DNA of 64,000 nt from Streptomyces sp. P9-A2 (GTDB lineage: Bacteria; Actinomycetota; Actinomycetes; Streptomycetales; Streptomycetaceae), in NCBI RefSeq assembly GCF_036634175.1, contig NZ_JAZIFX010000001.1, positions 6,696,001 through 6,760,000 on the forward strand, in the 5' to 3' direction. The position numbers and the translations under genes are program-made. Shown here in pieces: positions 9,395 through 19,858 of the stretch. How positions within the stretch are numbered: the stretch's first letter is position 1; each line of letters opens with the position of its first letter. The notes beneath the pieces are model-generated. The model was given only the letters and a program-made list of their open reading frames with translations, was not told the origin of the DNA and did not search any database.

Positions 9395-9823
9395 TCATGC
9401 GCCGGAGTCGGAGGGGCCTGTCGTGCCCCGGGGCGCCGCGCTGAGGTGCTCGCCGATCTTCTTCACCAGCATGTTCATCTGGTACGCGACCACGCCGACG
9501 TCCGCACCCGGGCCGGTGAGCACCACGAGATGGGCGCCGGGCCCGGCCGAGGTGAGGATCAGATAGCTGTTGGCCATCTCGATGAGCGCCTGGCGCACCG
9601 GGCCGCCGCGGAAGTCCATGCTGACGCCCTTGCTGAGACTCATCAGCCCGGACGCGGTGGCCGCCAGACGTTCCGCGTCGTCGCGCAGGAACCCGGTGGA
9701 CTTGCTGACCACCAGCCCGTCCTCGGACAGGACCACGGCCTGGTTCACGTCGGCGACCCGCTCCACGAGTCCGGTCAGCAGCTGATCGAGCTGGGTGTGA
9801 GTGGCGGGTACGGGGCGTGTCAT
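9395..9823 (-). CDS. cvnB: Conservon roadblock/LC7 protein CvnB
   Basis: This 142-residue roadblock/LC7-domain protein contains LDQLLTGLVERVADVNQAVV, LSEDGLVVSKSTGF, MEF-like VSMDFRGGPVRQALIEM and a C-terminal VVAYQMNMLVKKIGEHL. This is the MglB-like fold that regulates Ras-like GTPases such as CvnD. It is separated from cvnA by a 7-base tandem repeat tract. Confidence 0.93.
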   Translation of the reverse strand: MTRPVPATHTQLDQLLTGLVERVADVNQAVVLSEDGLVVSKSTGFLRDDAERLAATASGLMSLSKGVSMDFRGGPVRQALIEMANSYLILTSAGPGAHLVVLTGPGADVGVVAYQMNMLVKKIGEHLSAAPRGTTGPSDSGA

Positions 9824-9837
9824 GACTGTGTTCCTTC

Positions 9838-9879
9838 TTCGGCGTTCGGCGTTCGGCGTTCGGCGTTCGGTGTTCAGCG
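9838..9879. repeat. Heptanucleotide tandem repeat (TTCGGCG) at the cvnA/cvnB junction
   Basis: Four exact TTCGGCG units (9838-9865) are followed by TTCGGTG and TTCAGCG, six units in all. The last unit contains the stop codon of cvnA (9874-9876). The tract fills most of the cvnA-cvnB spacer and is a likely slippage site. Confidence 0.85.
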
Positions 9880-12411
9880 GTCGGCGGGCGGTGTCGAGAG
9901 CTCTCGGGCGGGGGCCGGCACCTCTGCGGGTACTCGGGAGGATTCCGTCGCGTCGTCGTCCGCGGCGGGTGGCGCGGCACCGGCACGGGCGTCTCCGTCG
10001 TCGTCGCGTGCCTCGGACGTGCCGCGCTGGAAGCCGGCGAGGGATGAGGCGGCGTGTTCCGCCGTGAAGCTCGCGGCGTCGTCCTCGACGGGCGGCATCA
10101 CCGCCTCCTCGCGGAGTTCGGCGGCCAGGCTGGTCTGCGGCACCCTGCGGGGGAGAGGCGTGAGCCCGTTCGCCCGGGGTGCGGACGAGGGAGCGGCGGC
10201 CGGGCGGGCGGAGATCCGTTGGGAGGCCCCGGACCGGGACGGCAGCGCCGGCACTTCCCCGGGAGCCCGCGTGTTCCCGGTGTCCGCGATGTTCGTGTCG
10301 GGTGCCGGGTCGGTGCCGTCGGTCCCGTGCGTCGGGTTCGCCGCGTCCGTGGCGTGCGTGGCTTCCCTGACGCCGGTGGCGGTGTCGCCGAGGGCCCCCG
10401 GGGCCGTGCTGTCCGTGCCGTCCGCCTGGCGGTGCCCGTTCGTCGCGCCGGCGAGGGCGGGTGCGGCCTCCCGGGGTGCGCCCGGGGCGTCCCGCACCAC
10501 GATGGCGTGCGGGATCAGCACGATGGCGGTCGTCCCGCCGTACGGCGACGGGCGCAGGGTGACGGTGATGCCGTGCCGGTGGGCCAGCTGGGAGATCACG
10601 AACATGCCGAGCCGGAGGTCGTCGGCGAGCGCCACCACGTCGAACTGCGGAGGGCTGGCCAACTGGGTGTTGATCGAGGCGTAGTCGTCCTCCGGCAGGC
10701 CCAGGCCGCGGTCCTCGATCTCGACGGCGAGGCCCTTGGCCACCAGCGCGGCGCGCACTTCGACCGGGCTCGGCGCGGGCGAGTACACCGTCGCGTTGTC
10801 GATCAGCTCGGCCAGCAGGTGGATGACGTCGGCCACCGCGGGCGGAGCCAGCGCGACCTCCTCGTCGGTGTGCACCTCCACCCGCTGGTACTCGGCGACT
10901 TCACCGACGGCGCTGCGCAGGATGTCGATCAGCGCGACCGGCTCGCTCCACGAACGGCCGGGCCGCTCACCGCTGATGATGACCAGGTTCTCCTCGTACC
11001 GTCGCAACTGACTGGCCGTGGAGTCGAGTTCGTACAGTCCCTTGAGGACCTCGGGGTCGGTGTGCGTGCGTTCCAGCAGGTCGAGCTTGCTGAGCTGGAG
11101 GTTGACCAGGTTCTGGCTCTGGCGGGCGATGCCCAGGATGACCTTCTGGAAACCGCGCCGGGTGTCGGCGAGTTCGACCGCCGTGTGCACGGCGGTGCGC
11201 TGCGCCGTATTGAACGCCTGGGCGACCTGGCCGAGTTCGTCGTGGCCGTAGTCGAGGGGCGTGATCGCCGACTCGGCGTCGACCTTCTCGCCCCGTTCCA
11301 GCCGCGCCACCACGTCGGGCAGTCGCTCCTCGGCCAGGCTGAGGGTGGCCAGTCGCAGCCCGCGCAGTCTGAGGGACAGGGAGCGGGTGATCCGCCACGA
11401 CATGCCGACGCTGAGCAGCAGGGCGATCAGTCCGCCGGCGCTGAGCGAGGCCGCGGTCAGCAGCATGCCGCGGGCCTCGTCGGCACTGCGGGTGAGCAGC
11501 GCGCCGGTCTGTTCCTCGATCAGGGCGGCGTACTGGGGTGTGACCTTGTCCAGAGCGGCGTCCCACCGCTTCTGCGCGTCGGGCAGGCTGATGCTCCGGC
11601 TCTCGGCCGTGGGACGGGAGTCGCGCACCTCGTCCTCGACCTCCTGCAGGGTCCGCCACTCGGGGCTCTGCAGGATCTGCTCGGCCTGTGTCTTGGTGCT
11701 GCCGCGCAGGAACGGCACGATCTGGGCCTCGACCAGCCAGCGGCGGGTGGTGACCAGTTCCGTGAAGGTGGCCCAGGACTTGTCCTCGAGCTCTCCGGAC
11801 GGCCAGGCCAGGGTGAGGTGCGCGTCCTCCTGGGAGAGCACCTCCGCCGCCTGCTCCAGCGAGACCAGCGGCCCGGCCTGCGAGGTCAGGTCGCCGTCGT
11901 CGACCTGTGACAGCTGCTGGAAGGCGTGGATCTGGTCCTGGATGATCGAGGAGTACTGGTCGAGTGCCTGCTCGGCGGTGATGTCGCTCGGCGCGTCCAC
12001 CTGGTCCCGGTAGTACTCCAGGCTGCCCACCGAACCCAGCACCGAGTACAGCGGGTCCGACAAGCGGGCCGGTGCCTCCGCGATCGCGTCGGCCTGTCCG
12101 ACCAGTCTCGCCACCGCGGCGTCGGTCTTCTCGCGCTGCGCGTCGAGGGCGGCCCTGGAGTCCTTCGGCGAGGCCAGCCAGACAGCGGTCAGCCTGCGCT
12201 CCCGCTGCAACGCGAGGGTCGCGTCGGTGCCCATCGCGCCGGTCGACCGGCTCAGCTCCGTCTGGGAACGGAGCCGCAGCCCCTCCGAGAACATCTGGAT
12301 CGTCGTCACACCCCACATGGCGGTGAGGGTGACGGTGGGAACCAGTGCCAGGAGGACCAGCGAGAGACGTATGGAGCCGAGACGGCGCCGGGCACCTGTC
12401 CGTGGAGACAT
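9874..12411 (-). CDS. cvnA: Conservon sensor-kinase-like protein CvnA
   Basis: This 845-residue membrane protein has a first membrane helix at about residues 14-35 (LVLLALVPTVTLTAMWGV). Next come an extracellular nitrate/nitrite-sensing (NIT)-type helical domain to about 310, a second helix (LLTAASLSAGGLIALLLSVG), HAMP, a dimerisation helix, HATPase and a long Pro/Ala/Thr/Asp-rich tail. The ATPase has the N-box AELIDNATVYSPAPS, EIEDRGLGLP and RLGMFVISQLAHRHG. The segment that in many CvnA proteins carries a His (LDH.A) here reads YELDSTASQLRRYEENLVII, so that His is a Ser. It heads the cvnABCD operon. Gene order and spacing are standard for conservons. Confidence 0.92.
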   Translation of the reverse strand: MSPRTGARRRLGSIRLSLVLLALVPTVTLTAMWGVTTIQMFSEGLRLRSQTELSRSTGAMGTDATLALQRERRLTAVWLASPKDSRAALDAQREKTDAAVARLVGQADAIAEAPARLSDPLYSVLGSVGSLEYYRDQVDAPSDITAEQALDQYSSIIQDQIHAFQQLSQVDDGDLTSQAGPLVSLEQAAEVLSQEDAHLTLAWPSGELEDKSWATFTELVTTRRWLVEAQIVPFLRGSTKTQAEQILQSPEWRTLQEVEDEVRDSRPTAESRSISLPDAQKRWDAALDKVTPQYAALIEEQTGALLTRSADEARGMLLTAASLSAGGLIALLLSVGMSWRITRSLSLRLRGLRLATLSLAEERLPDVVARLERGEKVDAESAITPLDYGHDELGQVAQAFNTAQRTAVHTAVELADTRRGFQKVILGIARQSQNLVNLQLSKLDLLERTHTDPEVLKGLYELDSTASQLRRYEENLVIISGERPGRSWSEPVALIDILRSAVGEVAEYQRVEVHTDEEVALAPPAVADVIHLLAELIDNATVYSPAPSPVEVRAALVAKGLAVEIEDRGLGLPEDDYASINTQLASPPQFDVVALADDLRLGMFVISQLAHRHGITVTLRPSPYGGTTAIVLIPHAIVVRDAPGAPREAAPALAGATNGHRQADGTDSTAPGALGDTATGVREATHATDAANPTHGTDGTDPAPDTNIADTGNTRAPGEVPALPSRSGASQRISARPAAAPSSAPRANGLTPLPRRVPQTSLAAELREEAVMPPVEDDAASFTAEHAASSLAGFQRGTSEARDDDGDARAGAAPPAADDDATESSRVPAEVPAPARELSTPPADR

Positions 12412-12487
12412 CGTCGTCCTAGAGCGGTCGGATCATCGGAAATGCGGGCGGAGTGCAGGAGGGGAACGGGCTGCGGACGCGTAGGGA

Positions 12488-12499
12488 GGACGTACGTCC
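12488..12499. promoter_or_regulatory. 12-bp palindrome upstream of cvnA
   Basis: GGACGTACGTCC is a perfect palindrome 77-88 bases upstream of the cvnA start, followed by a related GGTACGTCAC. It is in the right place for a conservon promoter operator, but no binding protein is implied. Confidence 0.35.
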
Positions 12500-12597
12500 G
12501 GTACGTCACAGGTGATGCGCAGGATGCTATCCGCGCAAGTGACCGTACGGCCCTTTCGTAACCGAATCTTTGGGTACGTCCTCACTGGATGTATCCG

Positions 12598-13611
12598 TCA
12601 CCGGGTGCCGTTGGCGGCGAACTCGGCGACCGCGGCCGCGTTGGTCTTCGTGACGAACGCCGGCCCGGTGAGCACGGGCGACACCCCGCCGCCGCTGATG
12701 TTGCCGTTGGTCCGGTACAACCACAGCGCGTCCACGGAGAGATAGCCCTGGAGATAGGGCTGCTGGTCCACGGCGAACTGGATGTCACCGCCGCGGACGG
12801 CGTCCACCAGCTCCTCGGTGAGGTCGAAGGAGGCGACCCGCGCCCCGGTGTCCGCCTTCTTGGCGGCCTCGGCCGCGAGGAGGCCGTACTGCGCGCCGTT
12901 GGCGACGACCTCGTCGATGGTCGGGTCCTGCCGCAGCGTCGCGGTGACGATGCCGGAGACGGCGCGCTCGTCGGAGCCGTCCACGTAGAGGTTCTCGAAC
13001 TTGCCGTCGAACGTCTTCCGCATGCCGGCGCAGCGCGCCTCCAGCGCGACATTGCCCCGCTCGTGGATGACGCAGAGGGTGTTCTTGGCCTTCAGCTCGT
13101 TGAGCTTGTTGCCCACGGCCTGGCCCGCGACGCCGTCGTCCTGACCGAAGTACTCCAGCAGCCCCGACGACTTCCAGGCGTCGATACCGGAGTTGAGCCC
13201 GACGACGGGGATCCCCGCCTTGCGTGCCTCCTCCACCGGCCCCTTCATCGCCTGCGGCTTGGCCAGCGTCAGAGCGATGCCGTCCACCTTGTCGCGGACG
13301 GCGTTGCGCACGAGTTCGGCCTGGCCCTCCGGGTCCGCGTCGCTCACATACGTCAGGTTGATGCCGTCCTTCGCGGCGGCGGCCTCGGCGCCCTTCTTCA
13401 CCCGGTCCCAGAAGATGTCCCCCTCACCGCCGTGCGTGACCATCACGACGCTCATCCCGTCGCCGACCACACCCGCGCTCTTCGCATCCGAGGGGTCGTC
13501 GGCCGTGTCGAAGACGGAACAGCCGGTCGCCATCAGGACGACGGCTGCCGCCAGGGCCGTGAGGCGGACGGGCCGTCTCGGGAAACCATGGGCCGGGGGA
13601 CGAGTGTTCAT
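12598..13611 (-). CDS. Sugar-type ABC substrate-binding lipoprotein, orphan
   Basis: This 337-residue lipoprotein has signal MNTRPPAHGFPRRPVRLTAL with lipobox MATGC (Cys about residue 31). The mature protein has the periplasmic-binding-protein type I (ribose/LacI) fold: SVVMVTHGGEGDIFWDRVKK, DKVDGIALTLAKPQAM, IPVVGLNSGIDAW, VASFDLTEELVDAVRGG and FAVDQQPYLQGYLSVDAL, the last motif being typical of sugar-binding proteins. No permease or ATPase gene lies beside it. It may serve a transporter encoded elsewhere or act as a sensor. Its stop is 187 bp from the start of cvnA on the same strand. Confidence 0.85.
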   Translation of the reverse strand: MNTRPPAHGFPRRPVRLTALAAAVVLMATGCSVFDTADDPSDAKSAGVVGDGMSVVMVTHGGEGDIFWDRVKKGAEAAAAKDGINLTYVSDADPEGQAELVRNAVRDKVDGIALTLAKPQAMKGPVEEARKAGIPVVGLNSGIDAWKSSGLLEYFGQDDGVAGQAVGNKLNELKAKNTLCVIHERGNVALEARCAGMRKTFDGKFENLYVDGSDERAVSGIVTATLRQDPTIDEVVANGAQYGLLAAEAAKKADTGARVASFDLTEELVDAVRGGDIQFAVDQQPYLQGYLSVDALWLYRTNGNISGGGVSPVLTGPAFVTKTNAAAVAEFAANGTR

Positions 13612-13705
13612 GAGGGAGCGGACCTCGCTGTACGCCGAGCTGGAGGAGGGAGGAGGGGACGAGAACAGGGGACGTGAGCAGGGGCGGAGCCGTGGCATGT
13701 ACGCC

Positions 13706-13739
13706 GATTGGATGACTCCCGCTGGGACGGGAGCCAATC
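13706..13739. promoter_or_regulatory. Bipartite inverted repeat in the lipoprotein 5' region
   Basis: GATTGG/CCAATC and CTCCCG/CGGGAG arms nest around a short loop, 95-130 bases upstream of the sugar-binding lipoprotein start on its strand. It could be an operator or a leader hairpin. Confidence 0.4.
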
Positions 13740-13824
13740 GCGTCTTACTACTGGTAGTCAAGTGACCAGCCACGTGAAGTGAGACGATGCTGCCGCATTG
13801 TGATGAACGGTGAGTTCTGAGGTG

Positions 13825-13847
13825 ACAGGGGCGAAAGACGCCCCTGT
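13825..13847. promoter_or_regulatory. Perfect 9-bp stem hairpin in the intergenic region
   Basis: ACAGGGGCG / CGCCCCTGT with loop AAAGA. No gene ends close by, so a leader structure or a remnant terminator are both possible. Confidence 0.4.
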
Positions 13848-14246
13848 GCATGAACCGCGTGGACGGTACGGAACCGGCTCCGCAGCGCCCGGACGGCCGG
13901 CCGCCGATCAACGTCCCCCGGGTTCCCAGGTGTTCACGGGTGCGCGCGGGCGGCATGCGGCACCCGGACGGCCGGGCCTCCTCGCGCGGGACGCCAGGCG
14001 GCTCCGCACCTTCCCCCCTCCCCGGCCCACCGGACGCCCGGCCATCCGTAACAGCCCTTTCGGTTGCGACGAGTTCCCCTTGAGACCGCTCGCCGTTCTC
14101 TTTCGCCCGCACACCTGCCACACTCAGATACCGGACGCGCTGTTTTCTTTCCTCGCCCGTAGTTGATTTGCCGGACATGCTGCGTGTGACGGGGTGAACC
14201 GGTGTGATGAGCGCAGTCGCAGGGTGAGTTATTGTGTACACGCGGT

Positions 14247-14277
14247 AAAAACAAACAGCATGACCCGTTCCTTTTCG
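14247..14277. promoter_or_regulatory. Candidate autoregulatory element (ARE-like) upstream of the CprB homologue
   Basis: AAAAACAAACAG and CCCGTTCCTTTT form imperfect dyad arms around GCATGA, ending 18 bases before the start codon. The right half resembles the GGTTCTTTT half of gamma-butyrolactone receptor operators. An autoregulatory role is inferred from position and partial dyad only. Confidence 0.4.
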
Positions 14278-14294
14278 GCCCAGGAGTTCAGTCC

Positions 14295-14942
14295 ATGGCG
14301 AGGCAGGTACGCGCCGAGCAGACCCGCGCGACGATCATCACGGCCGCCGCCGATCTGTTCGACCGGCAGGGGTATGAATCGACCAGTCTCAGCGACATCG
14401 TCGAACACGCCCAAGTCACCAAGGGAGCCCTGTACTTCCACTTCGCGGCGAAGGAGGACCTGGCCCACGCGATCCTGGAGCTCCAGTCCGCCACCTGCCG
14501 CAGACTGGCCAGGGACACCGAGACCCGGGGCCACACCTCCCTGGAGGCGCTGATGCGCCTCACCTTCGGCATAGCCCGCCAGTCGGCCGAGGACCCCGTC
14601 CTGCGGGCCGGGCTCCGCCTCGCCACCGGGGGCACCCGGCCGCGTCCGCCGCTCAGTCACCCGTTCACCGAGTGGACGGACATCGTCACCGCCCGACTCG
14701 TCGGCGCGGTCAAGGAGTCCGACGTCCACCCCGAGGTCGACACCGACGTCGTGGCCCACTCCCTCGTCTGCTTCTTCATCGGCACCCGCGTCGTGGGCCG
14801 CTCCCGGGAACCCGTCGCCCGGCAGCCCCGCCGCACCGCGGAGATGTGGCAGATCCTCATCCGGGGCCTGGTCCCGGTGACCCGCCGGGCCCGCTATCTC
14901 AGCCTGGCCGCACGGCTGGAGCGGGAGATCGCCCCCGTCTGA
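14295..14942 (+). CDS. TetR-family gamma-butyrolactone receptor homologue (CprB/ArpA type)
   Basis: This 215-residue repressor has an N-terminal helix-turn-helix MARQVRAEQTRATIITAAAD followed by YESTSLSDIVEHAQVTKGAL and YFHFAAKEDLAHAI. The ligand domain carries the family pattern VLRAGLRLATGG, HPFTEW, and the C-terminal MWQILIRGLVPVTRRARYLS. It closely resembles S. coelicolor CprB as I recall it, including the following neighbours (ARMT1-like protein and geosmin synthase). No butyrolactone synthase gene lies nearby, so its ligand may come from elsewhere. The nearby ARE-like site suggests autoregulation. Confidence 0.9.
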   Translation: MARQVRAEQTRATIITAAADLFDRQGYESTSLSDIVEHAQVTKGALYFHFAAKEDLAHAILELQSATCRRLARDTETRGHTSLEALMRLTFGIARQSAEDPVLRAGLRLATGGTRPRPPLSHPFTEWTDIVTARLVGAVKESDVHPEVDTDVVAHSLVCFFIGTRVVGRSREPVARQPRRTAEMWQILIRGLVPVTRRARYLSLAARLEREIAPV

Positions 14943-14973
14943 CACCCGGCCACGGCTTCCAGCGGCCGTCGCT

Positions 14974-15001
14974 CCTGCCGGCTGCCGGCGTCCCCGGCAG
15001 G
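14974..15001. terminator. Possible terminator after the CprB-like gene
   Basis: CCTGCCGG / CCGGCAGG arms of 8 bp with a 12-base loop, 30 bases after the stop codon. A weak call because the region is GC-rich throughout. Confidence 0.4.
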
Positions 15002-15081
15002 GGTGGTTCCCCCGGTCGCTCCGTCCCGTCCGGCGGTGGGGCCGATCTCGCCGGCCGGCGCCGCGCGTTACGGTGAGCCGC

Positions 15082-16260
15082 ATGTCCGACACTCCCACCG
15101 CTTCCGTGATCCTCGGCAACCGGCCCGGCTCGTTCCCGCACAGCGTGCTCGCCGAGCGGCACCCCGCGATCATCCGGCAGGTGCGCGACGCCTTCCCGTA
15201 CGAACCCGAGCAACAGCACGCCCTCGACGCCCTGCTGGCCAACTGCACCGAGGGCACGATCGAACCCCTCCCCGCCGACGCCCACGACCGGGAGCGCTGG
15301 GCGGCCTGGGGGATGGACGCGTACGCCGGACAGTCCTGGCACGACGTGCCCTGGCTGTGGTCCGAGAGCTGGTTCTACCGTCAGCTGCTGCGAGCAGTCG
15401 GCTATTTCGGCCCCGGCCCCTGGAAGGGCATCGACCCCTTCCGTCCCTCCAAGCGCGCCGAACTCGACTCGTCCGCGACGGACGACGAACTCGCCGCGCT
15501 CGACGGCCTCGTCGGCCGGCCCGCGGACGAACAGGGGCAGGCCCTGCTGCACGGCTCCCTGTGGGGCAACCGCGCCGACCTCGGCTTCCGGCTCTCCGCC
15601 GAGGGGGCCGACCTCGCGGCAGCCGCCCCCGCGCTGGTCGCCGACGACAGCGAGAGGCTGTGGTCGCTGCTGGACGCCTCCCGCGCGGGCACCCTCGTCC
15701 TGGTCGCCGACAACGCCGGACGCGAACTCGTCCCCGATCTCCTGCTCATCGCCCACCTGCTGGACCACGGAACCATCGACCGGGCGGTGTTGCACGTCAA
15801 GCCGTACCCGTACTACGTCTCCGACGCCACGACCGCCGACGTCGTCGACGCGCTGCGCCGGCTGGTCGGGGCCCAGGGAGCCGCGGCCGGTTACGGGCGC
15901 AGGCTCTGGGACGCCCTGTCCGACGGCCGGCTGGCCCTCCGCGCCCACCCGTTCTCCTGCTCCCCGCTGCCGTACGAGGAGATGCCCGACGACCTCCGCG
16001 CCGACTTCGCCCCGGCCGCGCTCACCCTCGTCAAGGGCGACCTCAACTACCGCCGCCTGGTGGGCGACCGCACCTGGCCCCCCACCACCCCCTTCACCGA
16101 CGTCACCGGTTATTTCCCCGGACCGGTCGCCGCCCTGCGCACCCTGAAGTCCGACGTCGTCACCGGCCTGGCCCCGGCAACGGAGAAGGCACTGGTCGCG
16201 GCCGAGGAACAGCGCTGGCGCACCGGCGGCACCCACGCGCTGATCCAGGTACGGGCGTAG
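15082..16260 (+). CDS. DUF89/ARMT1-family damage-control phosphatase-like protein
   Basis: This 392-residue protein starts at ATG 15082, with a GTG at 15073 as an alternative. DUF89 signatures are visible: the metal site VADNAGRELVPDLLLI (about residues 211-226) and LTLVKGDLNYRRLVGD near residue 320. Upstream are PFRPSKRAEL and ALLHGSLWGNRADL. ARMT1-type enzymes are metal-dependent phosphatases for damaged sugar-phosphate metabolites. The bacterial substrate is not known. The gene lies between the CprB homologue and the geosmin synthase gene on the same strand, but a functional link to geosmin is not established. Confidence 0.85.
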   Translation: MSDTPTASVILGNRPGSFPHSVLAERHPAIIRQVRDAFPYEPEQQHALDALLANCTEGTIEPLPADAHDRERWAAWGMDAYAGQSWHDVPWLWSESWFYRQLLRAVGYFGPGPWKGIDPFRPSKRAELDSSATDDELAALDGLVGRPADEQGQALLHGSLWGNRADLGFRLSAEGADLAAAAPALVADDSERLWSLLDASRAGTLVLVADNAGRELVPDLLLIAHLLDHGTIDRAVLHVKPYPYYVSDATTADVVDALRRLVGAQGAAAGYGRRLWDALSDGRLALRAHPFSCSPLPYEEMPDDLRADFAPAALTLVKGDLNYRRLVGDRTWPPTTPFTDVTGYFPGPVAALRTLKSDVVTGLAPATEKALVAAEEQRWRTGGTHALIQVRA

Positions 16261-16391
16261 AGGTCCGCACTCCCGTACCGACGCGGCGGTCTCGCGTACT
16301 CGCGCACCGGCATTCCGGCGTTTCGGCGAGGGTTCACGCGATGGTGTGATCATGCCCGGGCCGGTGGATGCCGCCATGGGCCCACGGGTAG

Positions 16392-18563
<2,172 letters not shown>

Positions 18564-18638
18564 GGGGAAGTCAGTCTCACTCTTTCGTGGCTCGTCGGCC
18601 TCCGCCGGTCCGGGTAGCACTCCAGGCGGAGGCGATCC

Positions 18639-19463
18639 ATGGAACAGACGGCGTCGCGACCCAAGCCGCTGCCCGGCCGTGAGGCGGCCGGTGCCGGAGA
18701 CACGGGTGGGGGTGCGGACAGGGAGGAAAACGGGAGGGGTGCGGGGCGCGGGGGTGGGGCCGGGGCCCGGCGCGGTTCCGGTCGGCCGCGTCCGCATGCC
18801 GCGCGGCGGCGGGGGCGGCGGTTGAGGACCACACTGTTCGCGATGTTCCTCGGCACCGGCCTGGTGCTGTCCGGGGTGGGCGTCGGGGCGATGGGTGCCA
18901 CGGTCGTCGGCGCGGACGGGCCGGCCGAGTTGCAGCGCCAGGCAGGATTCGCGGGCGCTGCCGAGCCGTCCGTGCCGTCCGTGCGGTCCGTGCCGTCCGT
19001 GCGGTCCGAGCCGTCCGAGCAGTCCGTGCCGTCCGTGCGGTCCGTGCCGTCCGTGCGGTCCGAGCCGTCCGAGCAGTCCGTGCCGTCCGTGCGGTCCGAG
19101 CCGTCCGTGCGGTCCGAGCGGTCCGCGCGGTCCGCGCGGTCCGGACCGTCGGGGGCCCTCCCCTCCCCTTCCCTCCCCTCCCCGGCGTCCGCGCCCGTCG
19201 TCGCCAGGCTCGGCGTGGAGGTCGTGGACGACAGCGGGCCGGGGGCTCTGGTGGTCGGCGTGCATGTGCCGGGTCCGGGGTTCTCGACGGGCCTGGTGCG
19301 GGGCGACGTGCTCCTCGCCTTCGACGGCACCCGGATCGGCACGGCCGCCGACCTGGCGGGCGCGGTCGTCCGGGCGAGACCGGGTGCCGGGGCGACCCTC
19401 ACGGTGCGCCACCACGGTGGCGGCTTCCAGCAGCTCACGGCCGTCCCCGGCCTCGTCGCCTGA
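18639..19463 (+). CDS. Membrane-anchored PDZ protein with a long Ser/Pro/Val repeat stalk
   Basis: This 274-residue protein has a basic Gly/Arg-rich cytoplasmic N-terminus (about 1-60), one membrane helix near 65-92 ([20 protein letters not shown]), a repeat stalk (about 109-170) of [23 protein letters not shown] units, and a C-terminal PDZ domain from about 185. The PDZ signature is [20 protein letters not shown] followed by [18 protein letters not shown]. No protease domain is present, unlike DegP/HtrA. It could recruit a protease or partner at the outer face. It follows geoA by 75 bp on the same strand. Confidence 0.8.
   Translation: MEQTASRPKPLPGREAAGAGDTGGGADREENGRGAGRGGGAGARRGSGRPRPHAARRRGRRLRTTLFAMFLGTGLVLSGVGVGAMGATVVGADGPAELQRQAGFAGAAEPSVPSVRSVPSVRSEPSEQSVPSVRSVPSVRSEPSEQSVPSVRSEPSVRSERSARSARSGPSGALPSPSLPSPASAPVVARLGVEVVDDSGPGALVVGVHVPGPGFSTGLVRGDVLLAFDGTRIGTAADLAGAVVRARPGAGATLTVRHHGGGFQQLTAVPGLVA
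18962..19150. repeat. 9-bp tandem repeat array with a 54-bp higher-order period
   Basis: The units TCCGTGCCG, TCCGTGCGG, TCCGAGCCG and TCCGAGCAG repeat about 20 times inside the PDZ gene. A 54-bp (18-codon) block encoding [18 protein letters not shown] occurs twice, then in a shortened version, then decays into TCCGCGCGG units. All units are multiples of three, so copy-number change would keep the frame. Confidence 0.9.
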
Positions 19464-19858
19464 GCACCGGGGAAGGGACGCCGGAGCCGGAGCGACCCGA
19501 GGGCCGTATCCGGAGGGGCACGTCAGTGCGACATGACCGGCTCGTGTGCGAGCGGAGCCACCCCGGGAGTACCGGACGCGGTGACATGCCGGACGGACAC
19601 GGCACACCGGCTCGCGTCACCCCCGTCTGCCGGGCAGGATGCTGTCCATAGCCCCTGAGCCTGCCCCTGCTCATGCCCCTGGAGGTCCGGATGACCGGCA
19701 GTACGTCCGCGTCCCGCACCACGCCCGGTGCCGCGTCCCGCACCGCCGCCGACGGCGGGTCCCGGACCCGTACGGAGCGTGCGGCGGGGGAGACGGCCAT
19801 AGTGGACTGAACGGCCCCGACGTCCCCTCCCCGTCCACCGAACGACAGCGGCGCGACC
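19464..19858. other. 395-bp intergenic region with one short ORF of doubtful status
   Basis: No clear gene. A 39-codon frame at 19690-19809 starts MTGSTSASRTTPGA and ends GETAIVD, which is faintly like the N-terminus of Asp23/Gls24 envelope-stress proteins before their conserved domain. No further domain follows. It may be a relic or chance. Confidence 0.3.

Larger units (their letters stand above)
13612..14294. other. 680-bp intergenic region between divergent lipoprotein and CprB-like genes
   Basis: No gene with convincing codon usage is seen. The region holds two hairpins (13706-13739 and 13825-13847), an imperfect palindrome TTACTACTGGTAGTCA around 13744-13759, a perfect GTGTACAC at 14234-14241, and an ARE-like site at 14247-14277 just before the regulator gene. 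Open frames such as 13810-14166 look like chance GC-rich ORFs. Confidence 0.5.

Noticed and set aside
13810..14166. 118-codon frame in the intergenic region before the CprB homologue.
   Set aside because: The product is Pro/Arg/Gly-rich, with no ribosome site or family motif, and overlaps probable regulatory DNA.
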